Source: an uncultured Prevotella sp. (GTDB lineage Bacteria; Bacteroidota; Bacteroidia; Bacteroidales; Bacteroidaceae). From it: DNA of 64,000 nt. Made by a program: the position numbers and the translations under genes. Shown in pieces: positions 53,317 to 62,125 of the stretch. Location of the stretch: contig CALUGW010000008.1 in the NCBI GenBank assembly GCA_944320305.1, positions 38,023 to 102,022 on the forward strand, in the 5' to 3' direction. Position 1 is the stretch's first letter; each line of letters starts with the position of its first letter. The notes under the pieces were generated by a model, which searched no databases, was not told where the DNA came from, and worked only from the letters and a program-made list of their open reading frames with translations.

Positions 53317-54294
53317 ATGAGAAAGTGCTGTTTCGTCATTCCTTATTTCGGGAGGTTCAACAATTATTTTCCGCTGTTCCTTAAGTCTTGTGGTTACAAC
53401 AAGGATTTTAATTGGTTGATTATCACAGATGACAGGACCGAGTATTCTTATCCGGAGAATGTGAGGGTCGTTTACACCACGTTCAGCCGGTTGAGGGAAC
53501 TTGTTGATGAAAAATTCGGATTCCACACGGCACTGGAGCGACCATACAAGTTGTGCGACCTCAAACCGATGTATGGATTTATTTTTGAGGAAGAACTCCG
53601 GGGGTATGTCGCGTGGGGGCACTGTGACCTGGACACTATCATGGGCGACCTCGGCTCATTCATAACAGACGAAATGCTGTCTGGATACGACAAACTGTTC
53701 TGTCTGGGACACATGACAATATACCGAAACACGGAGGAGAACAACCGCGTGTTCATGTCGGACTATAAGGGAGTGCCGCTTTTCAAGACCGTGCTGCAAA
53801 ATCCTAAAAACAGTTGGTTTGACGAGGAATATCTTGACGACAACAACATCAACCGTATATTCCACGCACAGGGCAAGCGGGTGTATGAAAAAGACCTTTC
53901 CTTGAACTTCAATATAAAATACTCGCGGTTCATTCGTACCGTCTTCGTTGGGCGGCAGGCGGAGAATGACGGCCACGGCTATCGTGACGAGAAGTTCAGA
54001 CCCGCGCTGTATTTGTGGGAACACGGACAGGTGTGCCGGTTTTACATGAAGCATCATAAACTTGTCGGGGAAGACTTCATGTATCTTCACTTGCAGAAAC
54101 GCTCCATGCGCGTTGACCGCAGCGTCTGTGGCCGAGAGGTATTCAAGATTGTGCCCAACAGATTCCTGCCGCTTGAGGTTGATGATGTCACAGCGGAAAA
54201 CTTCTCCAAAATCCGCAAGACATATTTTTGCAGCCAATACTATAAAATATGTATTGCGCCAAAGATAAAAAGCCTCTTTAAGTTTCATCGCTGA
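53317..54294 (+). CDS. DUF6625 family putative glycosyltransferase
   Basis: The 325-residue product begins MRKCCFVIPYFGRFNNYFPL and contains LIITDDRTEYSYPENV, PYKLCDLKPMYGFIFEEELR and a DxD-like GHCDLDTIMGDLGSFI, a pattern of the DUF6625 family seen in polysaccharide clusters. The arrangement resembles a GT-A glycosyltransferase; activity has not been shown. It starts 4 bp after the GT2 gene. Confidence 0.82.
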   Translation: MRKCCFVIPYFGRFNNYFPLFLKSCGYNKDFNWLIITDDRTEYSYPENVRVVYTTFSRLRELVDEKFGFHTALERPYKLCDLKPMYGFIFEEELRGYVAWGHCDLDTIMGDLGSFITDEMLSGYDKLFCLGHMTIYRNTEENNRVFMSDYKGVPLFKTVLQNPKNSWFDEEYLDDNNINRIFHAQGKRVYEKDLSLNFNIKYSRFIRTVFVGRQAENDGHGYRDEKFRPALYLWEHGQVCRFYMKHHKLVGEDFMYLHLQKRSMRVDRSVCGREVFKIVPNRFLPLEVDDVTAENFSKIRKTYFCSQYYKICIAPKIKSLFKFHR

Positions 54295-54336
54295 CAAACA
54301 TCTTTCATATAAACACACAATATATTATGTCATATT

Positions 54337-54813
54337 ATGTCACAATCATATTTCAGACGTTTCCCGCAGTTTTTCTTCCTGCGGCTGTCAATGAACAAAT
54401 GGCTTGATTCAAAGCACTTGCGCCCGATGTTTGTCCGCCTTGCAGGTATCAAGATTGGCAAGCCATGCCATATTGGAGCCAATGTCACTTTTGACAATTG
54501 GGACGCACGTCTCTTTGAGATTGGCCACCATGTAACCATCACGATGAACTCAGTGCTGCTCACTCACGGAATGAAAGAGCAGTCGGACGGTTCGTATAAG
54601 TCTAAAGTTGGAAAACTGAAAATCGGCAACCATGTTTTTATCGGTGCCGGAACGGTAATAACACAGCCGCTCACTATCGGCAATAATGTGATAATAGGGG
54701 CGGGTAGCGTTGTAACTCGTTCAATACCAGATAATTGCATTGTAGGGGGAGTACCGGCAAGAGTGTTGAAAGAGCGGAAGCCGCGTGACCCGGAAACAGG
54801 AATGTTGATTTGA
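54337..54813 (+). CDS. Hexapeptide-repeat acyltransferase
   Basis: The 158-residue protein has a left-handed beta-helix made of hexapeptide repeats (IKIGKPCHIGANVTFDN, KIGNHVFIGAGTVITQPLTI, GNNVIIGAGSVVTRSIPDNC) and ends with the VGGVPARVLKERKP cap. Such enzymes acetylate sugars, usually using acetyl-CoA. It probably modifies the polysaccharide repeat unit. Confidence 0.88.
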   Translation: MSQSYFRRFPQFFFLRLSMNKWLDSKHLRPMFVRLAGIKIGKPCHIGANVTFDNWDARLFEIGHHVTITMNSVLLTHGMKEQSDGSYKSKVGKLKIGNHVFIGAGTVITQPLTIGNNVIIGAGSVVTRSIPDNCIVGGVPARVLKERKPRDPETGMLI

Positions 54814-54826
54814 AAATTTGTGTGTG

Positions 54827-55879
54827 ATGAATGAACAGCAAGACACCCCGCGCCCCAAGGTGAGCGTGATAATCCCGGTCTACAACGTTGAGCGTTATCT
54901 CGACCGCTGCGTGCGGTCGGTGTTGGGTCAGACGCTGCGGGAGATAGAGGTGATACTGGTTGACGACGGGTCGCCCGACGGCTGCCCGGCCATGTGCGAC
55001 GCCTACGCGCGTGAGGACCCGCGCGTCAGGGTCGTGCACAAGGCCAACGCCGGGCTGGGCATGGCGCGCAACAGCGGGCTTGACATTGCCACCGGCGAGT
55101 ATGTGGCCTTTGTAGACTCCGACGACTTCATAGACCGGCGGATGTATGAGACGCTCTATCGCACGGCCCGTGAGCACGGCCTCGACACGTGCTACTGCGG
55201 CTTCGCCCACCGTCTGCCGGACGGCAGCCTGCGCCGCAAGACCGAGACAGACAGGTATCTGGAGTTCCGGGGTCGTAATGAGGTGGACAGTTTCCTGCTC
55301 GACATGGTGGGGCCGGAGCCTGAGTATGGCAGCGACGTTAGGTACATGATGTGTGTCTGGAAGGCCCTCTACAGCCGCAGTTTGATAGAGCGGGGCGGTG
55401 TGCGCTTCTGCTCCGAGCGGCAGTTTGTGTCCGAGGACATCATCTTCCACATCGACTACCTGCGGCGGGCGGAGCGGGTGGGCTTCATCCCGGACACATT
55501 CTATTATTATTGTGTCAACGGAGCGGTTACATTGAGCAATACCTACACCCGCGAGAAGTTCGGGCGCTACAAGGTGTTTCTCGGCGAGGTGAGACGCCGC
55601 CTCGCGGAAGTCTATAGTCCTGACAGGTTTGCGTGCCATTATCATCGGCTCTGCTTCCTCTATCTGCGGGCGGCGGTCAGCAAGGAGGTGCGGCAGGAGA
55701 AGAGCGTCCGTAAGAATTTGCAAATCATACAGGAGTTGACTGCCGACCCGTTTTTCGCCCCGATGTTCGCCGACTATCCTTACCGCCGTCTGCCGCTGAA
55801 GCACCGCCTGCTGTTTTATGTAATGAAGCACAGACTGTGTTTCCTGACTTTGGCAATTCTGAAAATAAGATACAAGTAA
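54827..55879 (+). CDS. Family 2 glycosyltransferase
   Basis: The ATG at 54827 (MNEQQDTPRPKVSVIIPVYN) gives 350 residues; a TTG three codons upstream is less likely. GT-A motifs are VSVIIPVYNVERYLDRCVRS, EVILVDDGSPDGC, AGLGMARNSGLDIATG and VDSDDFIDRRMYE. The C-terminal half is longer and more basic than in the GT2 at 52449. GC content returns here to the level of the chromosome. It is 13 bp after the acyltransferase gene and 1 bp before the next. Confidence 0.92.
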   Translation: MNEQQDTPRPKVSVIIPVYNVERYLDRCVRSVLGQTLREIEVILVDDGSPDGCPAMCDAYAREDPRVRVVHKANAGLGMARNSGLDIATGEYVAFVDSDDFIDRRMYETLYRTAREHGLDTCYCGFAHRLPDGSLRRKTETDRYLEFRGRNEVDSFLLDMVGPEPEYGSDVRYMMCVWKALYSRSLIERGGVRFCSERQFVSEDIIFHIDYLRRAERVGFIPDTFYYYCVNGAVTLSNTYTREKFGRYKVFLGEVRRRLAEVYSPDRFACHYHRLCFLYLRAAVSKEVRQEKSVRKNLQIIQELTADPFFAPMFADYPYRRLPLKHRLLFYVMKHRLCFLTLAILKIRYK

Positions 55880-55880
55880 G

Positions 55881-56486
55881 ATGATACACACACGAAAGGA
55901 GATGCGGGAGTGGATCCGCGCTGACTTCGAGCGGCAGCTGATGACGCACCCGGTGCTGGCCCGGCTTACGTTCGGCGAGCACAACAGGACGCGGCGCTAC
56001 CTGAGCATGCTGCGCCACGTGGAATACTGGCGCGGCAAGCGGCGTCGTCCGTGGGACTGGCTGCCGCTGGCTCTGTGGACGCTGCGCCTGCGCCGCTACT
56101 CGCTCAAGACGGGCATGTACATACTGCCGGGCACGTGCGGCCCCGGCCTGCTGCTGCCCCATCCGGGCTTTGTCCGTGTGGGCAGTCTGGTCAGGATGGG
56201 GCGCAACTGCACCATCCTGCCGATGGTGCTCTTCGGCAAGAAGAAGCCCGACTCCGTGGGGCGGATAACCGTTGGCGACAACTGCTATTTCGGCGTCGGC
56301 TCCACGGTGCTCGGCCCGGTGAGAATAGGCAATAATGTCACGGTGGCGGCCGGCGCGGTGGTCACGGCCGATGTTGATGACAACACCGTGGTGGCGGGAG
56401 TTCCGGCACGCCCGGTTAAAAAGTTAAACAATGTTATAGGGGGGGGTAAAACCGTAGGCTCTATCTTCTCTTATAGCGCGGCATAA
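55881..56486 (+). CDS. Serine acetyltransferase-like hexapeptide protein
   Basis: The 201-residue product resembles polysaccharide-locus CysE-like acetyltransferases: a helical N-terminus (RKEMREWIRADFERQLMTHP), then the beta-helix (GMYILPGTCGPGLLLPHPGF, GDNCYFGVGSTVLGPVRIGN, GNNVTVAAGAVVTADVDDNT) and VVAGVPARPVKKL. After that, codons through a G8 tract (56439-56446) add NNVIGGGKTVGSIFSYSAA, an unusual tail that changes with any change in G number: G7 or G9 would end the protein within a few codons. The tract belongs to a 17-bp element repeated in inverted form at 59236-59252. Confidence 0.85.
   Translation: MIHTRKEMREWIRADFERQLMTHPVLARLTFGEHNRTRRYLSMLRHVEYWRGKRRRPWDWLPLALWTLRLRRYSLKTGMYILPGTCGPGLLLPHPGFVRVGSLVRMGRNCTILPMVLFGKKKPDSVGRITVGDNCYFGVGSTVLGPVRIGNNVTVAAGAVVTADVDDNTVVAGVPARPVKKLNNVIGGGKTVGSIFSYSAA
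56436..56452 (-). repeat. Left copy of a 17-bp inverted repeat with C8/G8 tract
   Basis: Read on the minus strand this is GTTTTACCCCCCCCTAT, identical to 59236-59252 on the plus strand. The two copies bracket 2.78 kb with the DUF1919 gene, the GT4 gene and nearly all of the pyruvyltransferase gene. Confidence 0.85.
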
Positions 56487-56493
56487 GAGAGGA

Positions 56494-57192
56494 ATGGCTT
56501 TGAGAGACACCCTGACTTACAGAGCGCTTTACCCGTTGTGGAAGGGCGCACACGACCGTTATTACCGCTTCAGGCGCAAGCCCTATTTGAAGGACATCGC
56601 CACCCTTGTAGACAAAGACACGTCGATAATCAGCTCCAACTGCTTTGCCGGGCGCATCATGCAGGATTTAGGAATGCGATACAACACACCCACTCTGGGC
56701 CTCTACTTCATGTATCCCGACTACATCGAGTTCCTCAGCCGCCTGGAGTATTATCTCACGGAGGCCGAGATTGAATTCGTGGAGCACTCAAAATATGCCA
56801 TAGGCGACGAGCGGCGCGCCCGGTGGAAGCACTGGTACCCCATCGGCTTGCTCGGCGGCGAGGTGGAGATACATTTCCTCCACTACCACACCGAGCGTGA
56901 GGCCGCCGAGAAATGGCACCGCCGCGCGGCCCGCGTGAACCTCGGCAAGCTGCTCGTCATCGGCATGGACCAGAACCTCTGCACGCCGGCCGACATCCGT
57001 GCCTTCGACCGCCTGCCGTTCCGGCGCAAGGTGTTCTTCTCCTCGCGCGACGTCAAAGGCGACAGCATTGTCTTCATGCCGGAGTTTGCCGCCGATGGCC
57101 AGGTTGGCGACCCATACCGCAAGGGGCACGTGTTCTATCGTTATCTGGTGGAGAGGATGCGCCGGAACTCGCCTGAGGCGGAGAAAATGTGA
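56494..57192 (+). CDS. DUF1919 family exopolysaccharide biosynthesis protein
   Basis: The 232-residue product shows DUF1919 features: DTSIISSNCFAGRIMQDLGM, TPTLGLYFMYPDYIEFLSRL, the IGDERRARWKHWYPIGLLGG segment and IHFLHYHTEREAAEKWHRRA. The family accompanies polysaccharide gene clusters; the reaction is not known. It is 7 bp after the acetyltransferase gene and inside the segment bracketed by the 17-bp inverted repeat. Confidence 0.87.
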   Translation: MALRDTLTYRALYPLWKGAHDRYYRFRRKPYLKDIATLVDKDTSIISSNCFAGRIMQDLGMRYNTPTLGLYFMYPDYIEFLSRLEYYLTEAEIEFVEHSKYAIGDERRARWKHWYPIGLLGGEVEIHFLHYHTEREAAEKWHRRAARVNLGKLLVIGMDQNLCTPADIRAFDRLPFRRKVFFSSRDVKGDSIVFMPEFAADGQVGDPYRKGHVFYRYLVERMRRNSPEAEKM

Positions 57193-57214
57193 AACCGGTT
57201 GAAACAGTATTAGA

Positions 57215-58216
57215 ATGACAAAAAAACGCAAGGTCTTTTCGTTCAACTCCCAGTTGTACAAGGTCACGGGCGTGCAGCGCGTGCTTATGGACATCCACCG
57301 CGCCGTGCGCGACGACTACGATGCCCGTGTTGTGGGCACGGTGCCCTATGAGCGCGTACACAGCGACATCGGCCTGAGCCGCGCCGAGTACGTCCGCCTG
57401 AGGAATCCGCTGATGTTCCGCGGCGCGATAGTCATCGTGCATGAGCGCAAGTTTCTTGCGCTTTTCTGGCTGCTGAACCATCTGCTGCTCCAGCGGATAA
57501 AGATTGTGTATGTGCACCACAACGAGTTCAGCGATCACCGGTGCCTGTCTGTCATGCCCCGGACTGTAGTGGCCATCTCTGACAGCGGCGTCCGCAATCT
57601 TACAGACTTCTTCCGAGTGCCGCCGGAGCATATTCACAAGATACACAATTGCGTGGCGGACATCCACCCGCGGCCGCACAAGGTTTATGGCGGTGGCGAG
57701 GTAAAGGTGCTTTATCCGGCAAGAATAAACAGCCAGAAGCGCCAGGTAGAGATTGTTAGGCGGCTTGTCGGCCGACTCGATAAGAGGGTCAGAATATTGT
57801 TCGCGGGCACCGGACCCGGATATGAAGAGTTGCGGCGTCTGACGGACGGAAACCCTAACTTCGTTGCCATGGGTTATCAGGCCGACATATATAGTCTGAT
57901 GGAGAGGTGTGACTTTGTGTTGCTGTTTTCCGGCCATGAGGGCCTGCCCATAACACTGATTGAGGCTTGCATGATGGGCATACCCATTGTCTGTAGCAAT
58001 GTGGGTGGAAACCCTGAGATTGTCACTGATGGGGTAAACGGTTATATGCTCGGCCGTGACGACTGGGACGGCCTTGCCGCCACGCTCAACAGCCTTGCCG
58101 CCACAAGCATGGAGGGCTACCGGCGGATGTCGGAAGCCGGACGGCGGCGGTATGAGCAGTGCTATGTGTTTGAAATATTCAGGGAAAATTATTTGAAGTT
58201 ACTTTCCGAACTATGA
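57215..58216 (+). CDS. Family 4 glycosyltransferase
   Basis: The 333-residue GT-B enzyme has the donor-binding domain with VKVLYPARINSQKRQVEIVR, IRILFAGTGPGYEELRRL-like strand (VRILFAGTGPGYEELRRLTD) and the EX7E motif in LFSGHEGLPITLIEACMMGI followed by NVGGNPEIVTDGVNGYML. It transfers a sugar with retention. The next gene overlaps its stop by 4 bp (ATGA). Confidence 0.93.
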   Translation: MTKKRKVFSFNSQLYKVTGVQRVLMDIHRAVRDDYDARVVGTVPYERVHSDIGLSRAEYVRLRNPLMFRGAIVIVHERKFLALFWLLNHLLLQRIKIVYVHHNEFSDHRCLSVMPRTVVAISDSGVRNLTDFFRVPPEHIHKIHNCVADIHPRPHKVYGGGEVKVLYPARINSQKRQVEIVRRLVGRLDKRVRILFAGTGPGYEELRRLTDGNPNFVAMGYQADIYSLMERCDFVLLFSGHEGLPITLIEACMMGIPIVCSNVGGNPEIVTDGVNGYMLGRDDWDGLAATLNSLAATSMEGYRRMSEAGRRRYEQCYVFEIFRENYLKLLSEL

Positions 58217-59414
58217 GAGAGAAAAGAATAATCGCGGCCGGTCTGCCCAAGGACACCAACTGGGGCGACCCGTTGCTGTTTGAGTGCTGCAAGCGGCTGT
58301 ACGCCCGGACATTGCTGCGCCACGGCTGGGCGGTCGGTTTCACAGACTGCAACCTGCGGCCTGTCGGTACGGGCTGGGCAAACGTGGCTCACGTGGTTTT
58401 TGCCGTTACGCGACGCGTCAAGGACAGGTTGCCCGGATTTATGACGAGGCTGGCACTGAAAACGGGAATTGCAATCCAGAAGAGAGCTTACGCTCCGCTG
58501 TTCCGCACGACGTCTCCAGACGCGGTGATTGTGGCTGGCGGCGGCGTGATACATTTTAAAGTCCACGCTTATCTTCAAAGCATATCTGCCCTGATGCTGC
58601 TCTGCAAGGAGAGGGGCATACCGATGATTGTCAACAGTGTGGGCATCGAGGAGTATGACACCGAAGACATATTCTTCAAGTTCTACAGGCCGTATCTCAA
58701 CGACCCGGTGATAAAAGCTTTCACGACACGCGACTCTTTCGATTCGCTTTCGCGTGACATTATCTGCACCCCCGGCATCTACACACGACTGCTACCCGAC
58801 AATGCTATACTGTCAAAGTCTCTTATCGGAGTCGGGCGCGACAATAACAGTCGGACAATCGGCGTGGGCATCATCCGCCCCAATATTTTTGACGATTATC
58901 AAGATGTTGACGGCGCACCGTATCTTGTGCGGTTCTATCAGAAGATTATAGAGCGTCTTGAACGTGACAACCGCCCTTATGAGCTGTTTTCCAATGGAAC
59001 GGAGAACGATATGCTGCTCATTCCGCTGTTGGAAAAGGCCGTAGGACGCAGGCTCTGCGTGCGGCAGGCGCGAGGTGTGGAAGATCTTATGAGGGTCGTC
59101 TCTGGCTACAAGGGAATAATAACAGCGCGTATGCACGCCGCCATCGTCGCTTACTCAATGGGCATTCCGGCAGTCGCCCTGAACTGGTGCCGCAAGATAG
59201 AGCGGTTCTTCGCCATTATCGGGAGTCCGGGGCTCGTTTTACCCCCCCCTATGAGAAAGGCTTTGACACGGCGTTTGAGAGCGTCATGCGTGAGTTTTTT
59301 GGAATGGTTGACAATGGCGGAGGGTACGACAACGCGATACGCGACGGTCTGGAAAAGAAGATAATGGAGGAGTGTAACTTTATAACGGAGCGTTTTATCA
59401 TCGGAACAACATGA
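58213..59414 (+). pseudogene. Polysaccharide pyruvyltransferase, out of frame at a C8 tract (possibly phase-variable)
   Basis: The first 343 residues look intact: GLPKDTNWGDPLLFECCKRL, VIVAGGGVIHFKVHAYLQSI, NSVGIEEYDTEDIFFKFYRP and GYKGIITARMHAAIVAYSMG are typical of the CsaB/WcaK pyruvyltransferase family. After the C8 tract (59242-59249) the current frame gives an unnatural Arg-rich end at 59364, while another frame gives PPYEKGFDTAFESVMREFFG and a plausible helix to a stop at 59412-59414, overlapping the licD start (ATGA). Nine C (or six) would restore a protein of about 400 residues. It would add pyruvate ketals to sugars. Confidence 0.82.
59236..59252 (+). repeat. Right copy of the 17-bp inverted repeat with C8 tract
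   Basis: GTTTTACCCCCCCCTAT, the exact reverse complement of 56436-56452. The C8 tract is where the pyruvyltransferase reading frame breaks. Confidence 0.85.
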
Positions 59415-60316
59415 GGTTCAGCGCGAAAGACATAATGAACTCGCTTTCGGCGGAAACTGGGATTCTGCGGGCGATAAGTCCCGAAGAGACAAATGCCGTG
59501 CAGCACAGGTTACTGGCCATGCTTGTTGACATCATGGATGTCTGTGCCATGGAAGGCATAGGCTTCTGCCTCTGCGGCGGCTCGGCTCTTGGGGCAAAAC
59601 GTCACGGAGGGTTCATTCCTTGGGATGACGACCTCGACATCTGTATGCCCAGGGCAGACTGGGAGCGGTTTAAGCGTGTGTTCGACTCGTCGCTGTCAGA
59701 CAGGTATGAGCTGGAGGCACCGGCTTACGGTGGCAAAGACACCAAGTGCACATGGGGCAAGGTGTATCTTAAGGGCACCGAGATGTTGGAAATTGAGGAT
59801 GTTGAAGCACCGTATTGCTGTGGTTTGTTCATTGACGTGTTCATAGTCGAGAATGTGTCAGTTAACGGCGCTGTACGATGGTTCGATGCCTTTGTGTCGG
59901 ATTTTATGAAAGTCGTCGCCACTTCAATTGTATATTACAAGTATCCGAATGCCATCATCAAGAGTTTTTATTCCGCCACGTTTCGCACAGCAGTCTATTA
60001 TAGGTTCAGAAAGATGCTGGGCGGAATGTTCGCTTGGATTGGGCACAGACGGTGGTGCCGTTGGTACGACAGGTTTACTTCGCGGCATGGGGCGTCGGCA
60101 CTGACCACAATACCGGCCGGGCGCAGGCATTACAAGGGCGAGACTCGTTGCGCGGATACGTGGACGCCTTACCGCACAGTGGTGTTTGAGGGCGTTGAGG
60201 TGCCGGTGCCGAACAGGCTGGAGGCTTATCTTGAGTCAATGTACGGCAAAAATTATATGCAGATTCCGCCGCCGGAAAAGCGTGAGAGACATTTTGTTGT
60301 AAGACTAAAAATATAA
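59411..60316 (+). CDS. LicD-family phosphotransferase
   Basis: The 301-residue product contains the LicD nucleotidyltransferase-fold signature (CLCGGSALGAKRHGGFIPWD followed by DDLDICMPR) and IPAGRRHYKGETR with a C-terminal YGKNYMQIPPPEKRERH, also typical. LicD enzymes transfer phosphocholine or other phosphoalcohols from CDP donors to glycans. The next two genes encode a cytidylyltransferase and an SDR, so the donor is probably made locally. Its start overlaps the restored pyruvyltransferase frame by 4 bp. Confidence 0.93.
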   Translation: MRFSAKDIMNSLSAETGILRAISPEETNAVQHRLLAMLVDIMDVCAMEGIGFCLCGGSALGAKRHGGFIPWDDDLDICMPRADWERFKRVFDSSLSDRYELEAPAYGGKDTKCTWGKVYLKGTEMLEIEDVEAPYCCGLFIDVFIVENVSVNGAVRWFDAFVSDFMKVVATSIVYYKYPNAIIKSFYSATFRTAVYYRFRKMLGGMFAWIGHRRWCRWYDRFTSRHGASALTTIPAGRRHYKGETRCADTWTPYRTVVFEGVEVPVPNRLEAYLESMYGKNYMQIPPPEKRERHFVVRLKI

Positions 60317-60321
60317 AGAAT

Positions 60322-61044
60322 ATGAACATTGCGTTATTAACAGCAGGAGGATCAGGAAACCGCATGGGGCAGGACATCCCCAAACAGTTCATGTGTATCG
60401 ACAACAAGCCGGTGATAATTTATACGCTCCAGGCTTTCCAGGCTTCTGACGAGATAGATGTCATAGCTGTTGTGTGCCTGAAAGGGTGGGAGGTCGTGCT
60501 GCGGGCATACGCCAACCAGTATAATATAACAAAGCTCAGATGGATTTTCGAGGGGGCGGACACCAACCAAGGCTCCATCCGCAACGGTGTCATGGGACTC
60601 CTGCAATCGGGGTGCTCAGACGGCGACATCATCCTTGTGCATGACGGTGTCAGACCACTTGTCTCTGGCGACATTATACGCCACAATATCGAGACGTGCC
60701 GGAAGTTTGGTTACGCCGTGACGGGCTTGATGTGCAAGGAGGCCATAATGGAGCGTGTCGGTGACAACGTTCAGGAAATACAGATTCCGCGTGAGCGGCT
60801 TGTCAGGACGCAGACACCGCATACATACACGCTTGGCTCACTGGTTAAAGCCCACAAGGATGCTGATGAGAAAGGAATAGACAACACAGTCGCCTCATGC
60901 ACTCTGATGGCAAAAGTGGGAATCAGAGAGCAACATCTTGTCATGGGATCGGAAAAGAACGGGTTGAAACTGACTAGACCCGAGGATGTCGAACTGTTCA
61001 AGGCCATGATTCACACGAACCCTGAGCCGTGGATGAAACAATAA
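60322..61044 (+). CDS. IspD/TarI-type cytidylyltransferase
   Basis: The 240-residue enzyme has the nucleotidyltransferase loop LLTAGGSGNRMGQDIPKQFM (residues 5-24), VHDGVRPLVSGDIIRHNIET and the C-terminal NGLKLTRPEDVELFKAM. It could be IspD of the isoprenoid pathway, but setting (licD before, SDR after) favours a TarI-like enzyme that makes CDP-ribitol or another CDP-polyol for the LicD transferase. This choice is inference. Confidence 0.87.
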   Translation: MNIALLTAGGSGNRMGQDIPKQFMCIDNKPVIIYTLQAFQASDEIDVIAVVCLKGWEVVLRAYANQYNITKLRWIFEGADTNQGSIRNGVMGLLQSGCSDGDIILVHDGVRPLVSGDIIRHNIETCRKFGYAVTGLMCKEAIMERVGDNVQEIQIPRERLVRTQTPHTYTLGSLVKAHKDADEKGIDNTVASCTLMAKVGIREQHLVMGSEKNGLKLTRPEDVELFKAMIHTNPEPWMKQ

Positions 61045-61050
61045 CGAGCC

Positions 61051-62070
61051 ATGTCTTATCAGGAGGATATTAGAAAAGCCGGGGCTGCTCAGCTGCCCTG
61101 GAACAGACTCTCTGGCAAGAACATTCTTGTCACGGGTGCCACCGGTCTTATCGCCGGTTGCGTCGTCGACGTGCTGATGGCCAGAGAGAATATTGATTAT
61201 GATGTTTATGCTGCAGGACGTAGCGCGAAGCGGCTTAGGGAAAGGTTTTTGTGCCATTGCGGCTCGCCTAACTTGCATTTTCTGGAGCATGATGTCACTG
61301 AACCTGTAAAGGCGTCCGTGCCGTTCGACTTCATGATTGACGCCGCAGGCGGTGCGTCACCGAACAGTTACGCCGCAGATCCTGTCGGGGTGATGATGTC
61401 AAATATCCGCGGTGTTGACAATCTGCTTTCGTATGGCATGGGGCATGGTATGGAGCGCTTCCTTTATGTCTCGTCGGGCGAAGTCTATGGTGAGGGCGAC
61501 GGTCGTGTATTCACGGAGGGGTACAGCGGTTACGTTGACAGTATGTCGCCACGTTCGTGTTACCCGTCAGCAAAAAGAGCGTCGGAGACTTTGTGCGTTT
61601 CATATGCGAGTCAATATTCTGCCGATGTCGTTGTAGCCAGGCCATGCCATGTCTATGGGCCGTACTTTACTGCGAGCGACAATCGTGTGTATGCGCAGTT
61701 CATGCGCAATGCTGTTCTGGGAGAGGATATTGTTATGAAAAGCGACGGCAGCCAGTTTAGGTCATGGTGTTATGTGGTCGATTGTGCGTCAGCCTTGTTG
61801 CACATCATGCTCAAGGGTGAACCGTCGCAGGCTTACAATATAGCGGATGGCATTTCGAACGTGAGCATCAGGGAGTTGGCCGACATCATCGCGGAGATTG
61901 CAGGGGTAAGAGTCGTGGTTGAGGCTGCCTCCGCCGAAGAAAAGGCCGGATTCAACCGTGTTACGAAATCAGTATTCTCGACGGAAAAACTCGAGTCGCT
62001 CGGATGGAGCGTCAGCGGAACCATGAGAGAGAAACTGAAGGCTTCTATAAATGCGCTTCGCGATGTATAA
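61051..62070 (+). CDS. NAD-dependent epimerase/dehydratase (extended SDR)
   Basis: The 339-residue enzyme has the Rossmann motif ILVTGATGLIAGCVVDVLMA, the RFLYVSSGEVYGEGDGRVF strand with catalytic Ser/Thr region, the Tyr-x3-Lys pair in CYPSAKRASETLCVSYASQY and VARPCHVYGPYFTASDNRVY. Similar SDRs sit next to licD and ispD-like genes in gut Bacteroidales polysaccharide loci and would supply the activated alcohol or sugar precursor. The exact substrate cannot be told. Confidence 0.9.
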   Translation: MSYQEDIRKAGAAQLPWNRLSGKNILVTGATGLIAGCVVDVLMARENIDYDVYAAGRSAKRLRERFLCHCGSPNLHFLEHDVTEPVKASVPFDFMIDAAGGASPNSYAADPVGVMMSNIRGVDNLLSYGMGHGMERFLYVSSGEVYGEGDGRVFTEGYSGYVDSMSPRSCYPSAKRASETLCVSYASQYSADVVVARPCHVYGPYFTASDNRVYAQFMRNAVLGEDIVMKSDGSQFRSWCYVVDCASALLHIMLKGEPSQAYNIADGISNVSIRELADIIAEIAGVRVVVEAASAEEKAGFNRVTKSVFSTEKLESLGWSVSGTMREKLKASINALRDV

Positions 62071-62125
62071 TCGCTTCGGCGGTCTGATTGCCGGAACACA
62101 CACAAATTTTAAATGGTTCATAACT

